64,000 bases of DNA from Saccharothrix australiensis (GTDB lineage Bacteria > Actinomycetota > Actinomycetes > Mycobacteriales > Pseudonocardiaceae): NCBI RefSeq assembly GCF_003634935.1, contig NZ_RBXO01000001.1, positions 3,931,501 through 3,995,500 on the forward strand, read 5' to 3'. A program made the position numbers and the translations under genes. A model generated the notes under the pieces. The model was not told where the DNA came from. It saw only the letters and a program-made list of their open reading frames with translations, and made no database searches. The stretch's first letter is position 1. Each line of letters starts with the position of its first letter. Positions 19,139 to 27,999 of this stretch are shown piece after piece.

Positions 19139-22100
19139 ATGGCACCGCAGGATTTGTCGCGCCGGGATCTGTTGCTGCGCAGCGGCCAGGTGGCCGCCGC
19201 GCTGGGTGTGGCGGGAGCGGCGGGTGTGGCGGGAGCGACCGCCGCGCACGCCGACCGGCCCGACCGGCGGGTGCGGCTGCGCGAGGGCACGAACATCTCC
19301 GTCGCGCTGTCGCCGGACGGCAAGTGGCTCGCGACGGACCTGGTCACCGCCATCTGGGTGCTGCCTGCCGAGGGTGGCGCGGCACGCAGGCTGACCGACG
19401 ACCTCCAGGACGCCACGCTGCCGTCGTGGTCGCCCGACGGGCGTTCGATCGTGTTCCAGTCCTACCGGGACGGCAACTTCCACCTCTACCTCGTCGACGC
19501 GGCGGGCGGCGAGCCGCGCCGGTTGACCAGCGGCCGGTACGACCACCGCGAGCCGGTGTTCTCGCCGGACGGCACGCGCATCGCGTTCACCGGCGACCGC
19601 GGCGGCGCGTACTGGGTCTGGCTGCTCGACGTCGCGTCCGGCGAGGTCACCGCCCTCACCGGCGGGTCGGACGAGGCCGCCGCGCCGCGCTGGTCCGCGG
19701 ACGGGCAGCGGATCGTCTTCACCGCCAACGAGACCGCCGTGGACGTGGTCACGGTCGCGACCGGCGAGCGGGTCCGGCTGGTGACCGCGCCCGCCGACGG
19801 CCGCGTCCACGGCGCGGCGTTCGGACCGGGCGGCACGCCCAGCTACACCCTCGTCCGAGGCGCCCGCGCCGACCTCGTGCTCGGCGACCGCCCGCTGACC
19901 GAGGGCGAGGACGTCTTCGGGTTCGCCGCCACGTGGATCGGCGGCACGGCCCTCTACACCGCGGACGGGCGCATCCGCCGGCGGGATGCCGAAGGCGTGA
20001 CGCGCGACATCCCGTTCGAGGCCGTCGTGCCGGTCGCCGCGCCCGTGCCGCCCCGACGCCGCCCCGACCCGACCACCGGGCCCGCGCCGGTGCACGGCAT
20101 CGCCGGGCCGGTCGTGTCGCCGGACGGCGGGCTGATCGCGTTCCGCGCGCTCAACGCCGTCCACCTCGTGCCGATCACGGGCGGCCGGCCGCGCAAGCTC
20201 ACCGACGGCGCGTACTTCGACTCCGACCCGGACTTCTCCCCGGACGGGCGGTCGATCGTGTACTCCAGCGACCGCACCGGCACGCCCGCGCTGTGGCTGC
20301 GCGACCTGGCCACGGGGGAGGAGCGGGTGCTGAGCCCGTCGCCCGGCTCGCAGACGACACCGCGGTTCGCGCCCGACGGCCGGCGGATCGCCTACGTCGA
20401 CCAGGACGGCGCGGTGTGGGTGCTCGACGTGACGACGGGCGACCACCGGCAGGTGACGCCGACGCTGTTCCAGCCGGGTCGCCCCACCTGGTCGGCCGAC
20501 GGCAACGTCCTCGCGCTGGCCGCCGTCAAGCCGTTCTCCCGCCGGTTCCGCGAGGGCACCAGCCAGGTCCTCACCGTCGACCTGACCAGCGGCGAGCTGC
20601 GCTACACCGAGCCGCTGCCGTTCCGCTCGATCGCGACCAGGGGCGACGACGGGCCGGTCTGGTCGCCGGACGGGCGGCACCTGGCGTTCGTGGTGGAGAG
20701 CGTCGCCTGGGTCGTCGCGGTCGACGCGTCCGGCCGGTTCCTCGGCGACCCGCGCCAGGTGACCCGCGAGGTCACCGACTCCCTGGCGTGGCGCGGCCCG
20801 GACGAGCTGGTCCACCTGTGCAACGGCAGGTTGCGCCGGGTCGCGCTGGACGGCGGCGGCGCCCGGACGATCCGCCTCGACTTCACCTGGCGCAGGCCGA
20901 AGGCGCCGCGGCGCACGATCGTCCACGCGGGCGCGGCGTGGGACGGCGAGTCCGACCGCGTGCGGCACGACGTCGACATCGTCGTGGAGGAGGGCCGGGT
21001 CCGCGAGATCCGGCCGCACCGGGCGTCGGCGGGTGACCGGGTGGTCGACGCGCGCGACCTGTTCGCCCTGCCGGGGCTGATCGACGCGCACAACCACTGG
21101 CACCTGCGCGGCAGGCACTGGGGCGCGCGGCAGGGCCGGGTGTGGCTGGCCTACGGCATCACGACCACGCGCTCACCGGGCGACCCGGTCTACCAGATGG
21201 TCGAGACGAGGGAGGCGCTGGCGTCCGGCGCCCTGGTGGGACCGCGGCTGTTCGGCACCGGCGAGGCGATCGACGGTTCCCGCGTCTACTACAACTTCAT
21301 GCGCCCCACGCTGTCGCGCGAGCAGCTCGACCTGGAGCTGAAGCGCGCGTTGGAACTCGACTACGACCTGGTCAAGACCTACGTGCGGCTGCCGGTGGAA
21401 CTCCAGCGGGAGACCGTGTCGGCCGCGCACCGCGCGCGGCTGCGCCTGACGTCGCACTACCTCTACCCGGCGGCGAACCTCGGCATGGACGGCATGGAGC
21501 ACGTCGGCGCGACCAACCGCCTCGGCTACTCGCACACGGTGAGCCGCACCGGGCGCTCGTACCAGGACGTCGTCGAGCTGTTCGGGAAGTCCGGCATGTC
21601 GGTGACCCCGACGCTGTTCCAGTCCCGCGCGCTGTACGCCGACGACAAGTCGCTCGTCGAGGACGAGCGCACCAGGGTCCTGTTCCCGCCGTGGGAGTAC
21701 CAGCGGTACGCGGAGGACGCGAACGGCGCGGGCAAGCCGGGGTCGCCGTGGTCGCGGGACGTGCTCGCGGGCTGGGTGGACATGGTGCTGCGCGTGCACC
21801 GCGCGGGCGGGCTGGTGATCTGCGGCACCGACGCGCCGCTGGACGCCGTCGCCACCTCGACGCACCAGAACCTGCGGGCGATGGTGGCCTTCGGCTTCAC
21901 GCCGCTGGAGGCGTTGACGACGGCGACCCGCAACCCGGCGGTGTGGCTGGGGATGGAGGGCAGGCTCGGGACCCTGCGACCCGGCGCGCACGCCGACCTG
22001 TCCCTCGTGGCGGGCGACCCGCTGACCGACATCCGCGCGGCGGCGGCCGTGCGGAAGGTGCTGGTCGGCGGCGTCGTGCACGAGGTGGACGACCTGCTCG

Positions 22101-22225
22101 CGCCGTTCCGGTCGACGCAGGCGACGACCCGCCGCGCCCCGCTGCCGCCCTTGGCGTCCGCCGCGCACGACCACGAGCACTGGTGGCACGAGCCGGAGTG
22201 GTCGGAGCACGTGTGCTGTATTTGA
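19139..22225 (+). CDS. Tat-exported beta-propeller amidohydrolase
   Basis: 1028 aa. The twin-arginine signal is SRRDLLLRSG, followed by a hydrophobic Ala/Gly/Val run and an AHA site, so the folded, metal-loaded enzyme is probably exported. Residues ~50-580 are TolB/PD40-like propeller blades (repeated LSPDGKWLA, WSPDGRSIVF, FSPDGTRIAFTGD). From ~600 a metal-dependent amidohydrolase of the imidazolonepropionase/prolidase type follows: LPGLIDAHNHWH (HxH metal site), the lysine in DLVKTYVRLP, SHYLYPAAN and ICGTDAPLD. Likely substrate is a peptide or cyclic amide. ATG 19139 follows GGGGGAG. The final codons and stop lie inside repeat copy B, so the C-terminus may have been altered by its insertion. 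Confidence 0.92.
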   Translation: MAPQDLSRRDLLLRSGQVAAALGVAGAAGVAGATAAHADRPDRRVRLREGTNISVALSPDGKWLATDLVTAIWVLPAEGGAARRLTDDLQDATLPSWSPDGRSIVFQSYRDGNFHLYLVDAAGGEPRRLTSGRYDHREPVFSPDGTRIAFTGDRGGAYWVWLLDVASGEVTALTGGSDEAAAPRWSADGQRIVFTANETAVDVVTVATGERVRLVTAPADGRVHGAAFGPGGTPSYTLVRGARADLVLGDRPLTEGEDVFGFAATWIGGTALYTADGRIRRRDAEGVTRDIPFEAVVPVAAPVPPRRRPDPTTGPAPVHGIAGPVVSPDGGLIAFRALNAVHLVPITGGRPRKLTDGAYFDSDPDFSPDGRSIVYSSDRTGTPALWLRDLATGEERVLSPSPGSQTTPRFAPDGRRIAYVDQDGAVWVLDVTTGDHRQVTPTLFQPGRPTWSADGNVLALAAVKPFSRRFREGTSQVLTVDLTSGELRYTEPLPFRSIATRGDDGPVWSPDGRHLAFVVESVAWVVAVDASGRFLGDPRQVTREVTDSLAWRGPDELVHLCNGRLRRVALDGGGARTIRLDFTWRRPKAPRRTIVHAGAAWDGESDRVRHDVDIVVEEGRVREIRPHRASAGDRVVDARDLFALPGLIDAHNHWHLRGRHWGARQGRVWLAYGITTTRSPGDPVYQMVETREALASGALVGPRLFGTGEAIDGSRVYYNFMRPTLSREQLDLELKRALELDYDLVKTYVRLPVELQRETVSAAHRARLRLTSHYLYPAANLGMDGMEHVGATNRLGYSHTVSRTGRSYQDVVELFGKSGMSVTPTLFQSRALYADDKSLVEDERTRVLFPPWEYQRYAEDANGAGKPGSPWSRDVLAGWVDMVLRVHRAGGLVICGTDAPLDAVATSTHQNLRAMVAFGFTPLEALTTATRNPAVWLGMEGRLGTLRPGAHADLSLVAGDPLTDIRAAAAVRKVLVGGVVHEVDDLLAPFRSTQATTRRAPLPPLASAAHDHEHWWHEPEWSEHVCCI

Positions 22226-22347
22226 TTGCCTCGGCTCCGCCGAGGCGGCTCGGCCGCCTGTTAGTCGGCTCATCGCGCCTGATTTCCCGACGATCGAAAA
22301 GCGTGATCGTCGGGAAATGAGGCGCGACAAGCCGACGCGGCCTCGCG
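22216..22347. repeat. Dispersed palindromic repeat, copy B (reverse)
   Basis: Starts CTGTATTTGATTGCC, whose TGA is the stop codon of the amidohydrolase, and ends ACGCGGCCTCGCGG. The core hairpin is TCGCGCCT-x-ATTTCCCGACGATC against GATCGTCGGGAAAT-x-AGGCGCGA (loop GAAAAGCGT), with a single mismatch. It could act as a terminator. Confidence 0.88.
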
Positions 22348-22389
22348 GGGGGTGCGGGGGAAGGGGTGGGCGAAGGGGAGGGGGTGGGC
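22348..22389 (+). other. G-rich tract with G-quadruplex potential
   Basis: Seven runs of three to five Gs separated by 1-4 bases, directly after repeat copy B and up to the stop codon of the convergent membrane-protein gene. Four-run G-quadruplex rules are met on the plus strand. Confidence 0.5.
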
Positions 22390-22908
22390 CTAACTGGTGG
22401 CTGGGCTTGGGTGGTTGGTGGTGGCTGGGCTCGGGGGAGTGGTGGTGGCTGGGCTCGGGGGAGTGGTGGTGGCTGATGACCAGGCGAAGGTGACGGTGGC
22501 GATGGTGAACAGGGCGATGGGTGGCGCGGGTAGCAGCCACAGGGACACGCCCAGTGCCGCCAGCGAGGCGAGCAGGGCGAGGGTGCGCAGCCGGCGTGAT
22601 CGCGTGACCAGGTCCGGCGCGGAGCGGGCCACGTGCGCGCACACCAGGCCGCCGAAGATCAGCGCCACGGCCATGACCAGCGACATGCCCTGGTCGAGGT
22701 CGTACAGGCTGCGCCGCACCCCGGGGATCTCCGGGCGGTAGCCCCGCATCGCGGCGACGGCGCCGGCCTCACCGGGGTCCCCGGGCCCCAGTGCCGCCAC
22801 GGCCGTGAGCGCCAGGTGGCCCACGCCGGTGACCACCCACGACCAAGCCCCGATCCGGAACGTCGTCAACACCCGCCGCTGCATGGCGGGCCCCCTCTCG
22901 TCTGCCAT
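22390..22908 (-). CDS. Four-helix membrane protein with Thr/Pro repeat tail
   Basis: 172 aa from ATG 22908 (164 aa from ATG 22884, which has GAGGGGG 6 bp upstream). About four hydrophobic helices are visible: WSWVVTGVGHLALTAVAAL, GMSLVMAVALIFGGLVCAHV, TLALLASLAALGVSLWLL and PIALFTIATVTFAW. A polar SPATTTPPSPATTNHPSPATS tail follows, encoded by a 24-bp DNA repeat. Family not recognised. The gene starts inside a 51-bp inverted repeat just downstream of a TetR gene on the same strand and is a likely target of that regulator. TACAGT five bases before ATG 22908 may be a -10 for leaderless expression. Confidence 0.8.
   Translation of the reverse strand: MADERGPAMQRRVLTTFRIGAWSWVVTGVGHLALTAVAALGPGDPGEAGAVAAMRGYRPEIPGVRRSLYDLDQGMSLVMAVALIFGGLVCAHVARSAPDLVTRSRRLRTLALLASLAALGVSLWLLPAPPIALFTIATVTFAWSSATTTPPSPATTTPPSPATTNHPSPATS
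22393..22481. repeat. 24-bp tandem repeat inside the membrane-protein gene
   Basis: Two identical 24-bp units (22417-22440, 22441-22464) flanked by diverged partial copies. On the minus strand they encode the SPATTTPP-type tail of the membrane protein. Confidence 0.85.
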
Positions 22909-22950
22909 GCACAACTGTATGTTCGAACCATACAGTTGTGCATGGCAGAC
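22900..22950. promoter_or_regulatory. 51-bp inverted repeat, probable TetR operator
   Basis: Perfect 22-bp arms (22900-22921 and 22929-22950) around TTCGAAC. The inner part, ACTGTATG..CATACAGT, has the size and look of a TetR-family operator. The outer part reads into ATGGCAGAC on both strands and includes the start codon of the membrane-protein gene. It lies in the 57-bp gap between the TetR stop and that gene. Confidence 0.75.
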
Positions 22951-22965
22951 CCCGTCCGGGGCCGG

Positions 22966-23541
22966 CTAGGGGAGGGGGATCAGCTGCTCGACCAGGTGCT
23001 TCATGGCCGCCTGGCCGCGTGGGCCGTCCGGCGCGACCTCGGGCACCACCGCCGAGGCGGAGCGGCGGAGGTCGGCCCACCCGAGGTAGGCGGCGTAGGC
23101 GACGACGGCCTGCCGGCGCGCCACCGCGGGCGTCAGGCCCAGTTCGGCGTAGACCTCGGCGAGGAACGCGATGCGCCGCTCGATCACGCGCTCGACCACG
23201 GGGGTGATCACGGGGTGGTCGACGTGGGCCAGGAGTGAGGGCTCCAGACCGGCCACGGCCTCCGCGCCGAGCGCCGACCGGAACCCCTCGCGCAACTTGT
23301 CGCGCGGGTCGTCGACGGTCGCCAGCCGGGCGATGAGGTCGTCCGTGGTCCGCTGCTCCCACAACTCCACGGCGGCCACCAGCAACGCCTCCCGGTCCTT
23401 GAAGTGCCAGTAGAAGCTGCCGCGGGTGATGCCCAGCTCGCCGGCGAGCACGTCGACGGCGACGGCCGCCACCCCTCCACGAGCCAACGCCCGCAGCGCC
23501 GCCATGATCCAGTCCTCACGAGTGACCCGTCCCCTGCCCAT
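22966..23541 (-). CDS. TetR-family transcriptional regulator
   Basis: 191 aa. The HTH is AVDVLAGELGITRGSFYWHFKDREALLVAAVELW (~25-58), a textbook TetR recognition helix, followed by an all-helical ligand domain of low conservation. Start ATG 23541 (MGRGRVTREDW). It probably controls the membrane-protein gene 57 bp downstream through the 51-bp inverted repeat. Its ligand is unknown. Repeat copy C lies 21 bp upstream of its start. Confidence 0.92.
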   Translation of the reverse strand: MGRGRVTREDWIMAALRALARGGVAAVAVDVLAGELGITRGSFYWHFKDREALLVAAVELWEQRTTDDLIARLATVDDPRDKLREGFRSALGAEAVAGLEPSLLAHVDHPVITPVVERVIERRIAFLAEVYAELGLTPAVARRQAVVAYAAYLGWADLRRSASAVVPEVAPDGPRGQAAMKHLVEQLIPLP

Positions 23542-23562
23542 GCGGGCAGAGTATTGGTTGGG

Positions 23563-23691
23563 CTGTATTTGATTGCCTCGGCTCCGCCGAGGCGGGCTCG
23601 GCCGCCTGGTAGTCGGCAGCTCGTGCCTGATTTTCCCGCGATCGAAAAGCGTGATCGCGGGAAAATGAGGCACGAACTCCCGACGCGGCCG
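23563..23691. repeat. Dispersed palindromic repeat, copy C (reverse)
   Basis: Same orientation as copy B: CTGTATTTGATTGCC to CGACGCGGCCGAG. The core hairpin is TCGTGCCT-x-ATTTTCCCGCGATC against GATCGCGGGAAAAT-x-AGGCACGA. It differs from copy B at several paired positions, with the matching change on the other arm. Confidence 0.88.
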
Positions 23692-23776
23692 AGCGGCGCG
23701 TGTCGCCTACACCGCTCGACCCGGTCGCTATCCTTGACCTGGTCGCTGCTCGGCCCGTGGTCGCCGAGCCCCCAGC

Positions 23777-23909
23777 GCGAGGCCGCGTCAGCCTGTCGCG
23801 CCTCATTTCCCGCCGATCATGCTTTACGATCGGCGGGAAATCAGGCGCGATGGGCTGACTCCCAGGCGGCCTCGCCCGCCGTCTGCGGAGCAGCGGCAAT
23901 CCAACACAG
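23777..23909. repeat. Dispersed palindromic repeat, copy D (forward)
   Basis: GCGAGGCCGCGTCAGCCTGT to GGCAATCCAACACAG, in opposite orientation to copy C and 85 bp from it. The core hairpin is ATTTCCCGCCGATC against GATCGGCGGGAAAT with CGCGCC/GGCGCG outside. It ends 1-2 bp before the GAGAGG ribosome site of htpG, so it lies in the htpG leader or promoter. Confidence 0.88.
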
Positions 23910-23920
23910 AGAGGATGAAG

Positions 23921-25786
<1,866 letters not shown>

Positions 25787-25808
25787 CTGCACCGCTGGAG
25801 CGGTGATC

Positions 25809-25843
25809 CGGCTGCCCGTCGCACCTCGTGCGGCGGGCAGCCG
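25809..25843 (+). terminator. Terminator hairpin after htpG
   Basis: A 16-bp stem with one G-U pair, 25809-25824 with 25828-25843, a CTC loop, then TCGTTTCC. Confidence 0.75.
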
Positions 25844-25865
25844 TCGTTTCCGGGGTAGCGGTGGC

Positions 25866-26030
25866 GCTTGATCTTTTATTCTCTCTATTACTTCAGTGCT
25901 GACTAATCAAAGGTGCTCATCGGGGGAATACCGGGTGGATCCCGGACCGGCATCGGTGATCGCCCTGATGCCCGCCGGACGCCTCGGGTCGTAGGTTCCG
26001 AGTCGCCCGGTCGGAAGGGGTCCGACCGGT
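25866..26030 (+). promoter_or_regulatory. AT-rich island, -10 and leader hairpin
   Basis: 25870-25912 is unusually AT-rich for this chromosome (GATCTTTTATTCTCTCTATT). TAGGTT at 25993-25998 is a good -10. The expected transcript starts around 26005 and opens with a hairpin, CCGGTCGGA/TCCGACCGG at 26008-26016 and 26022-26030, just before the membrane-protein gene. Confidence 0.4.
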
Positions 26031-26048
26031 TCTCACCGGGGGGTAGAG

Positions 26049-26444
26049 ATGACGGGTGTGCGTCGGTGGGCGGTGGCCGCTGCCGCCTGCTACGTGGTGT
26101 GGGGCCTGCTGCACCTGGGGCTGGGGTTGTCGACGGTGGTCGGCGACCTCGCGGGTGGCTTCCCCGAGGGGGAGTTGGCGGCGGAGAGCCTCATGTTCTT
26201 CGTCTGCGCGGCCGTGTTCGGCGCCCAGGCGGTCTTCGTCGCGCTGGCGCTGAACCGGGTCAACAGCCGGGTCGGGTTCTGGCTCAACGGCGTCGTGCTG
26301 GGCGTGGTCGACGTGGCGTTCCTGGTCGTGCTGGTGCTGCCCGGCCACGTCGACCCGATCGGCGGGGCGTCGGGGCCGGTGGTCTGGTTGTTGGGCACCG
26401 GGTGCGCGGTGGTGGCGCTGCGCCGGGAGCCGGTGGGCGCGTAG
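26049..26444 (+). CDS. Small four-helix membrane protein
   Basis: 131 aa, mostly hydrophobic, with helices AVAAAACYVVWGLLHLGLGL, SLMFFVCAAVFGAQAVFVALAL, GFWLNGVVLGVVDVAFLVVLVL and GPVVWLLGTGCAVVAL. No catalytic motif. The first helix carries the W-G-x2-H pattern of small DoxX/DUF-type actinobacterial membrane proteins, but I cannot name the family. Strong GGGGGG-TAGAG ribosome site 3-8 bp before ATG 26049. It is convergent with the amidohydrolase across a 20-bp terminator stem. Confidence 0.8.
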   Translation: MTGVRRWAVAAAACYVVWGLLHLGLGLSTVVGDLAGGFPEGELAAESLMFFVCAAVFGAQAVFVALALNRVNSRVGFWLNGVVLGVVDVAFLVVLVLPGHVDPIGGASGPVVWLLGTGCAVVALRREPVGA

Positions 26445-26492
26445 CCGCTCGCGGGCGTCGTCGGGGGGTGGGCCGACGACGCCCGCGAGCGG
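26445..26492. terminator. Bidirectional terminator, 20-bp perfect stem
   Basis: 26445-26464 pairs perfectly with 26473-26492 around GGGGTGGG. It fills the gap between two convergent stop codons. Confidence 0.85.
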
Positions 26493-27872
26493 TCATGCCT
26501 CGAACACGGTCCGGCCGTCCAGGACGGTCATCGAGACGGCCACGTGCGGCAGGTCGGCGGGCGCGAGGTCGAGCGGGTTGGCCTCCAGGACGCACAGGTC
26601 GGCGACCTTGCCGACCTCGATGGAGCCCTTCCACGCCTCGGCCCCGTCCTGCCTGGCCGGGTTGACGGTGTAGGCGCGCAGCAGCCGGCGCATCAGGGCC
26701 GGGCTCGGGTCGGCGCCCATCCACTCGGCGGCGGCGGCGATCCAGCGCCGCCAGTCGGGTTCGATGACCGGCGCGTCGGAGCTGAGGCACACCGGCACGC
26801 CGTGCTCGAACGCCCTCCGCAGCGGCCACGCGTCGCGCAGCGCCTCGTCGCCGAGCGCGGCGGCCAGCCACGGGCCGGTGGCGGCGGCGATGCCGGGTTG
26901 GGTGTTCAGGCCGATGCCCAGTCCGGGCAGCCGGGCCAGCACCTCGGGTGACACGAGGTCGCCGTGGATGAGGTAGTGCCTGCCCGCCGGGCCGTGGGCG
27001 GCGATCGCGTCGGCCATCGCGGTGACGACGGCCTCGATGGAGCGGTCGCCGGTGGCGTGCACGCCGATCTGCGCGCCCGCGCGGTGGGCGAGGTCGATCA
27101 TGCGGTGGAGGTTGGCTTCGCGCTCGGCGTCCTGCGCGCCGTCGACGAGCAGGTGGCCGGAGGTGCCGTCGGCGTAGCAGCGGTGGGTCCAGGCGGAGCG
27201 CATGGGCGGGATGCCGTCGGCGAAGATCTTGACGCCGGTGACGTTGACCCGGCGCGGGTCGGTGCTCGGGAGGGGCGCGCCGAGGCCGCGTTCGAAGTCG
27301 GCCAGCGTGCTGGGTCCGTCGAGTTCGCCGAACAGGCGCAGCACGGTGACGCGCGCGGTGAGCAGCCCCTCGTCGGCGAGCGCGGCGTACTCGTCGAGGA
27401 CGGCGCTGGAGAAGCAGCCGGTGCGGCCGGCGTCCTCGCCGGGTCCGAGGCCGGGTTCGGTGTAGCTGGTGATGCCGAGCGGGGCGATGATGCGGCCGGT
27501 GCGGAGGATGGCGGCGCGGCGCGCCTCGGCGTCGGCGAGCAGCGGCGCGCCGGGGCCGTCGGTGTCGCCGTGGGTTCCGCCGTCGTGGGTGTCGCCGCCC
27601 ATGCCGCCGCCCATGCCGCCGCCGAGGATGGTGGTCGGCCAGATGGCGCCCAGCCACGCGCCGTGCAGGTGGGAGTCGTTGATGCCCGGCAGCACCGCGC
27701 GCCCGCGCAGGTCGACCACGCGGGTGTCGGGCCCGGTGACGTGGTCGACGTCGCCGACGGCGACCACCGTGCCGTCCGCGACGGCCAGCGCGGTGGCCTC
27801 GCGGTCCTCGCCGTCGAAGGTCAGCACCGTGCCGCCGGTCAGCACCAGGTCGGCGGTCTTGGGTGGGGTCAC
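26493..27872 (-). CDS. YtcJ-like metal-dependent amidohydrolase
   Basis: 459 aa amidohydrolase-3 family enzyme; hydrolyses amide or cyclic C-N bonds, substrate unknown. The N-terminal beta-sandwich is ADLVLTGGTVLTFDG. The metal site is LPGINDSHLHGAWLG, KIFADGIPPMRSAW carries the metal-bridging Lys, and HATGDRSIEAVVTAM, YLIHGDLVS and CLSSDAPVIEPDW complete the site. The C-terminus ends GKVADLCVLEANPLDL. An odd Gly/His/Asp-rich insertion (GGGMGGGMGGDTHDGGTHGD) sits just after the HxH motif. GTG 27872 is chosen because GGAGG lies 6 bp before it. Divergent from the aldo/keto reductase gene with a shared operator. Confidence 0.9.
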   Translation of the reverse strand: MTPPKTADLVLTGGTVLTFDGEDREATALAVADGTVVAVGDVDHVTGPDTRVVDLRGRAVLPGINDSHLHGAWLGAIWPTTILGGGMGGGMGGDTHDGGTHGDTDGPGAPLLADAEARRAAILRTGRIIAPLGITSYTEPGLGPGEDAGRTGCFSSAVLDEYAALADEGLLTARVTVLRLFGELDGPSTLADFERGLGAPLPSTDPRRVNVTGVKIFADGIPPMRSAWTHRCYADGTSGHLLVDGAQDAEREANLHRMIDLAHRAGAQIGVHATGDRSIEAVVTAMADAIAAHGPAGRHYLIHGDLVSPEVLARLPGLGIGLNTQPGIAAATGPWLAAALGDEALRDAWPLRRAFEHGVPVCLSSDAPVIEPDWRRWIAAAAEWMGADPSPALMRRLLRAYTVNPARQDGAEAWKGSIEVGKVADLCVLEANPLDLAPADLPHVAVSMTVLDGRTVFEA

Positions 27873-27945
27873 GCTGTCCTCCGTCAACAGGTGTAGATGA
27901 AGCGGTGCCGTCTTGCGCGCCGCCGCAGGGGGGAACTCCCGGTTT

Positions 27946-27967
27946 TTAGTCTATGTATGTAGACTAA
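27946..27967. promoter_or_regulatory. Operator between divergent amidohydrolase and AKR genes
   Basis: TTAGTCTA-TGTATG-TAGACTAA, with perfect 8-bp arms. TAGACT is present on both strands and can serve as a -10. A related sequence lies before the TetR gene at 30597-30616 (14 of 20 positions shared), so that TetR is the likely binder. Confidence 0.75.
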
Positions 27968-27999
27968 CCCAAACTTCCGGTGGTTAGTGAGGAGCGCTC

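Noticed and set aside
22942-23238. Plus-strand gene starting at the ATG in the 51-bp inverted repeat
   Set aside because: Runs antisense to the TetR gene, no ribosome site, no motifs; the ATG exists because the repeat mirrors the real start.
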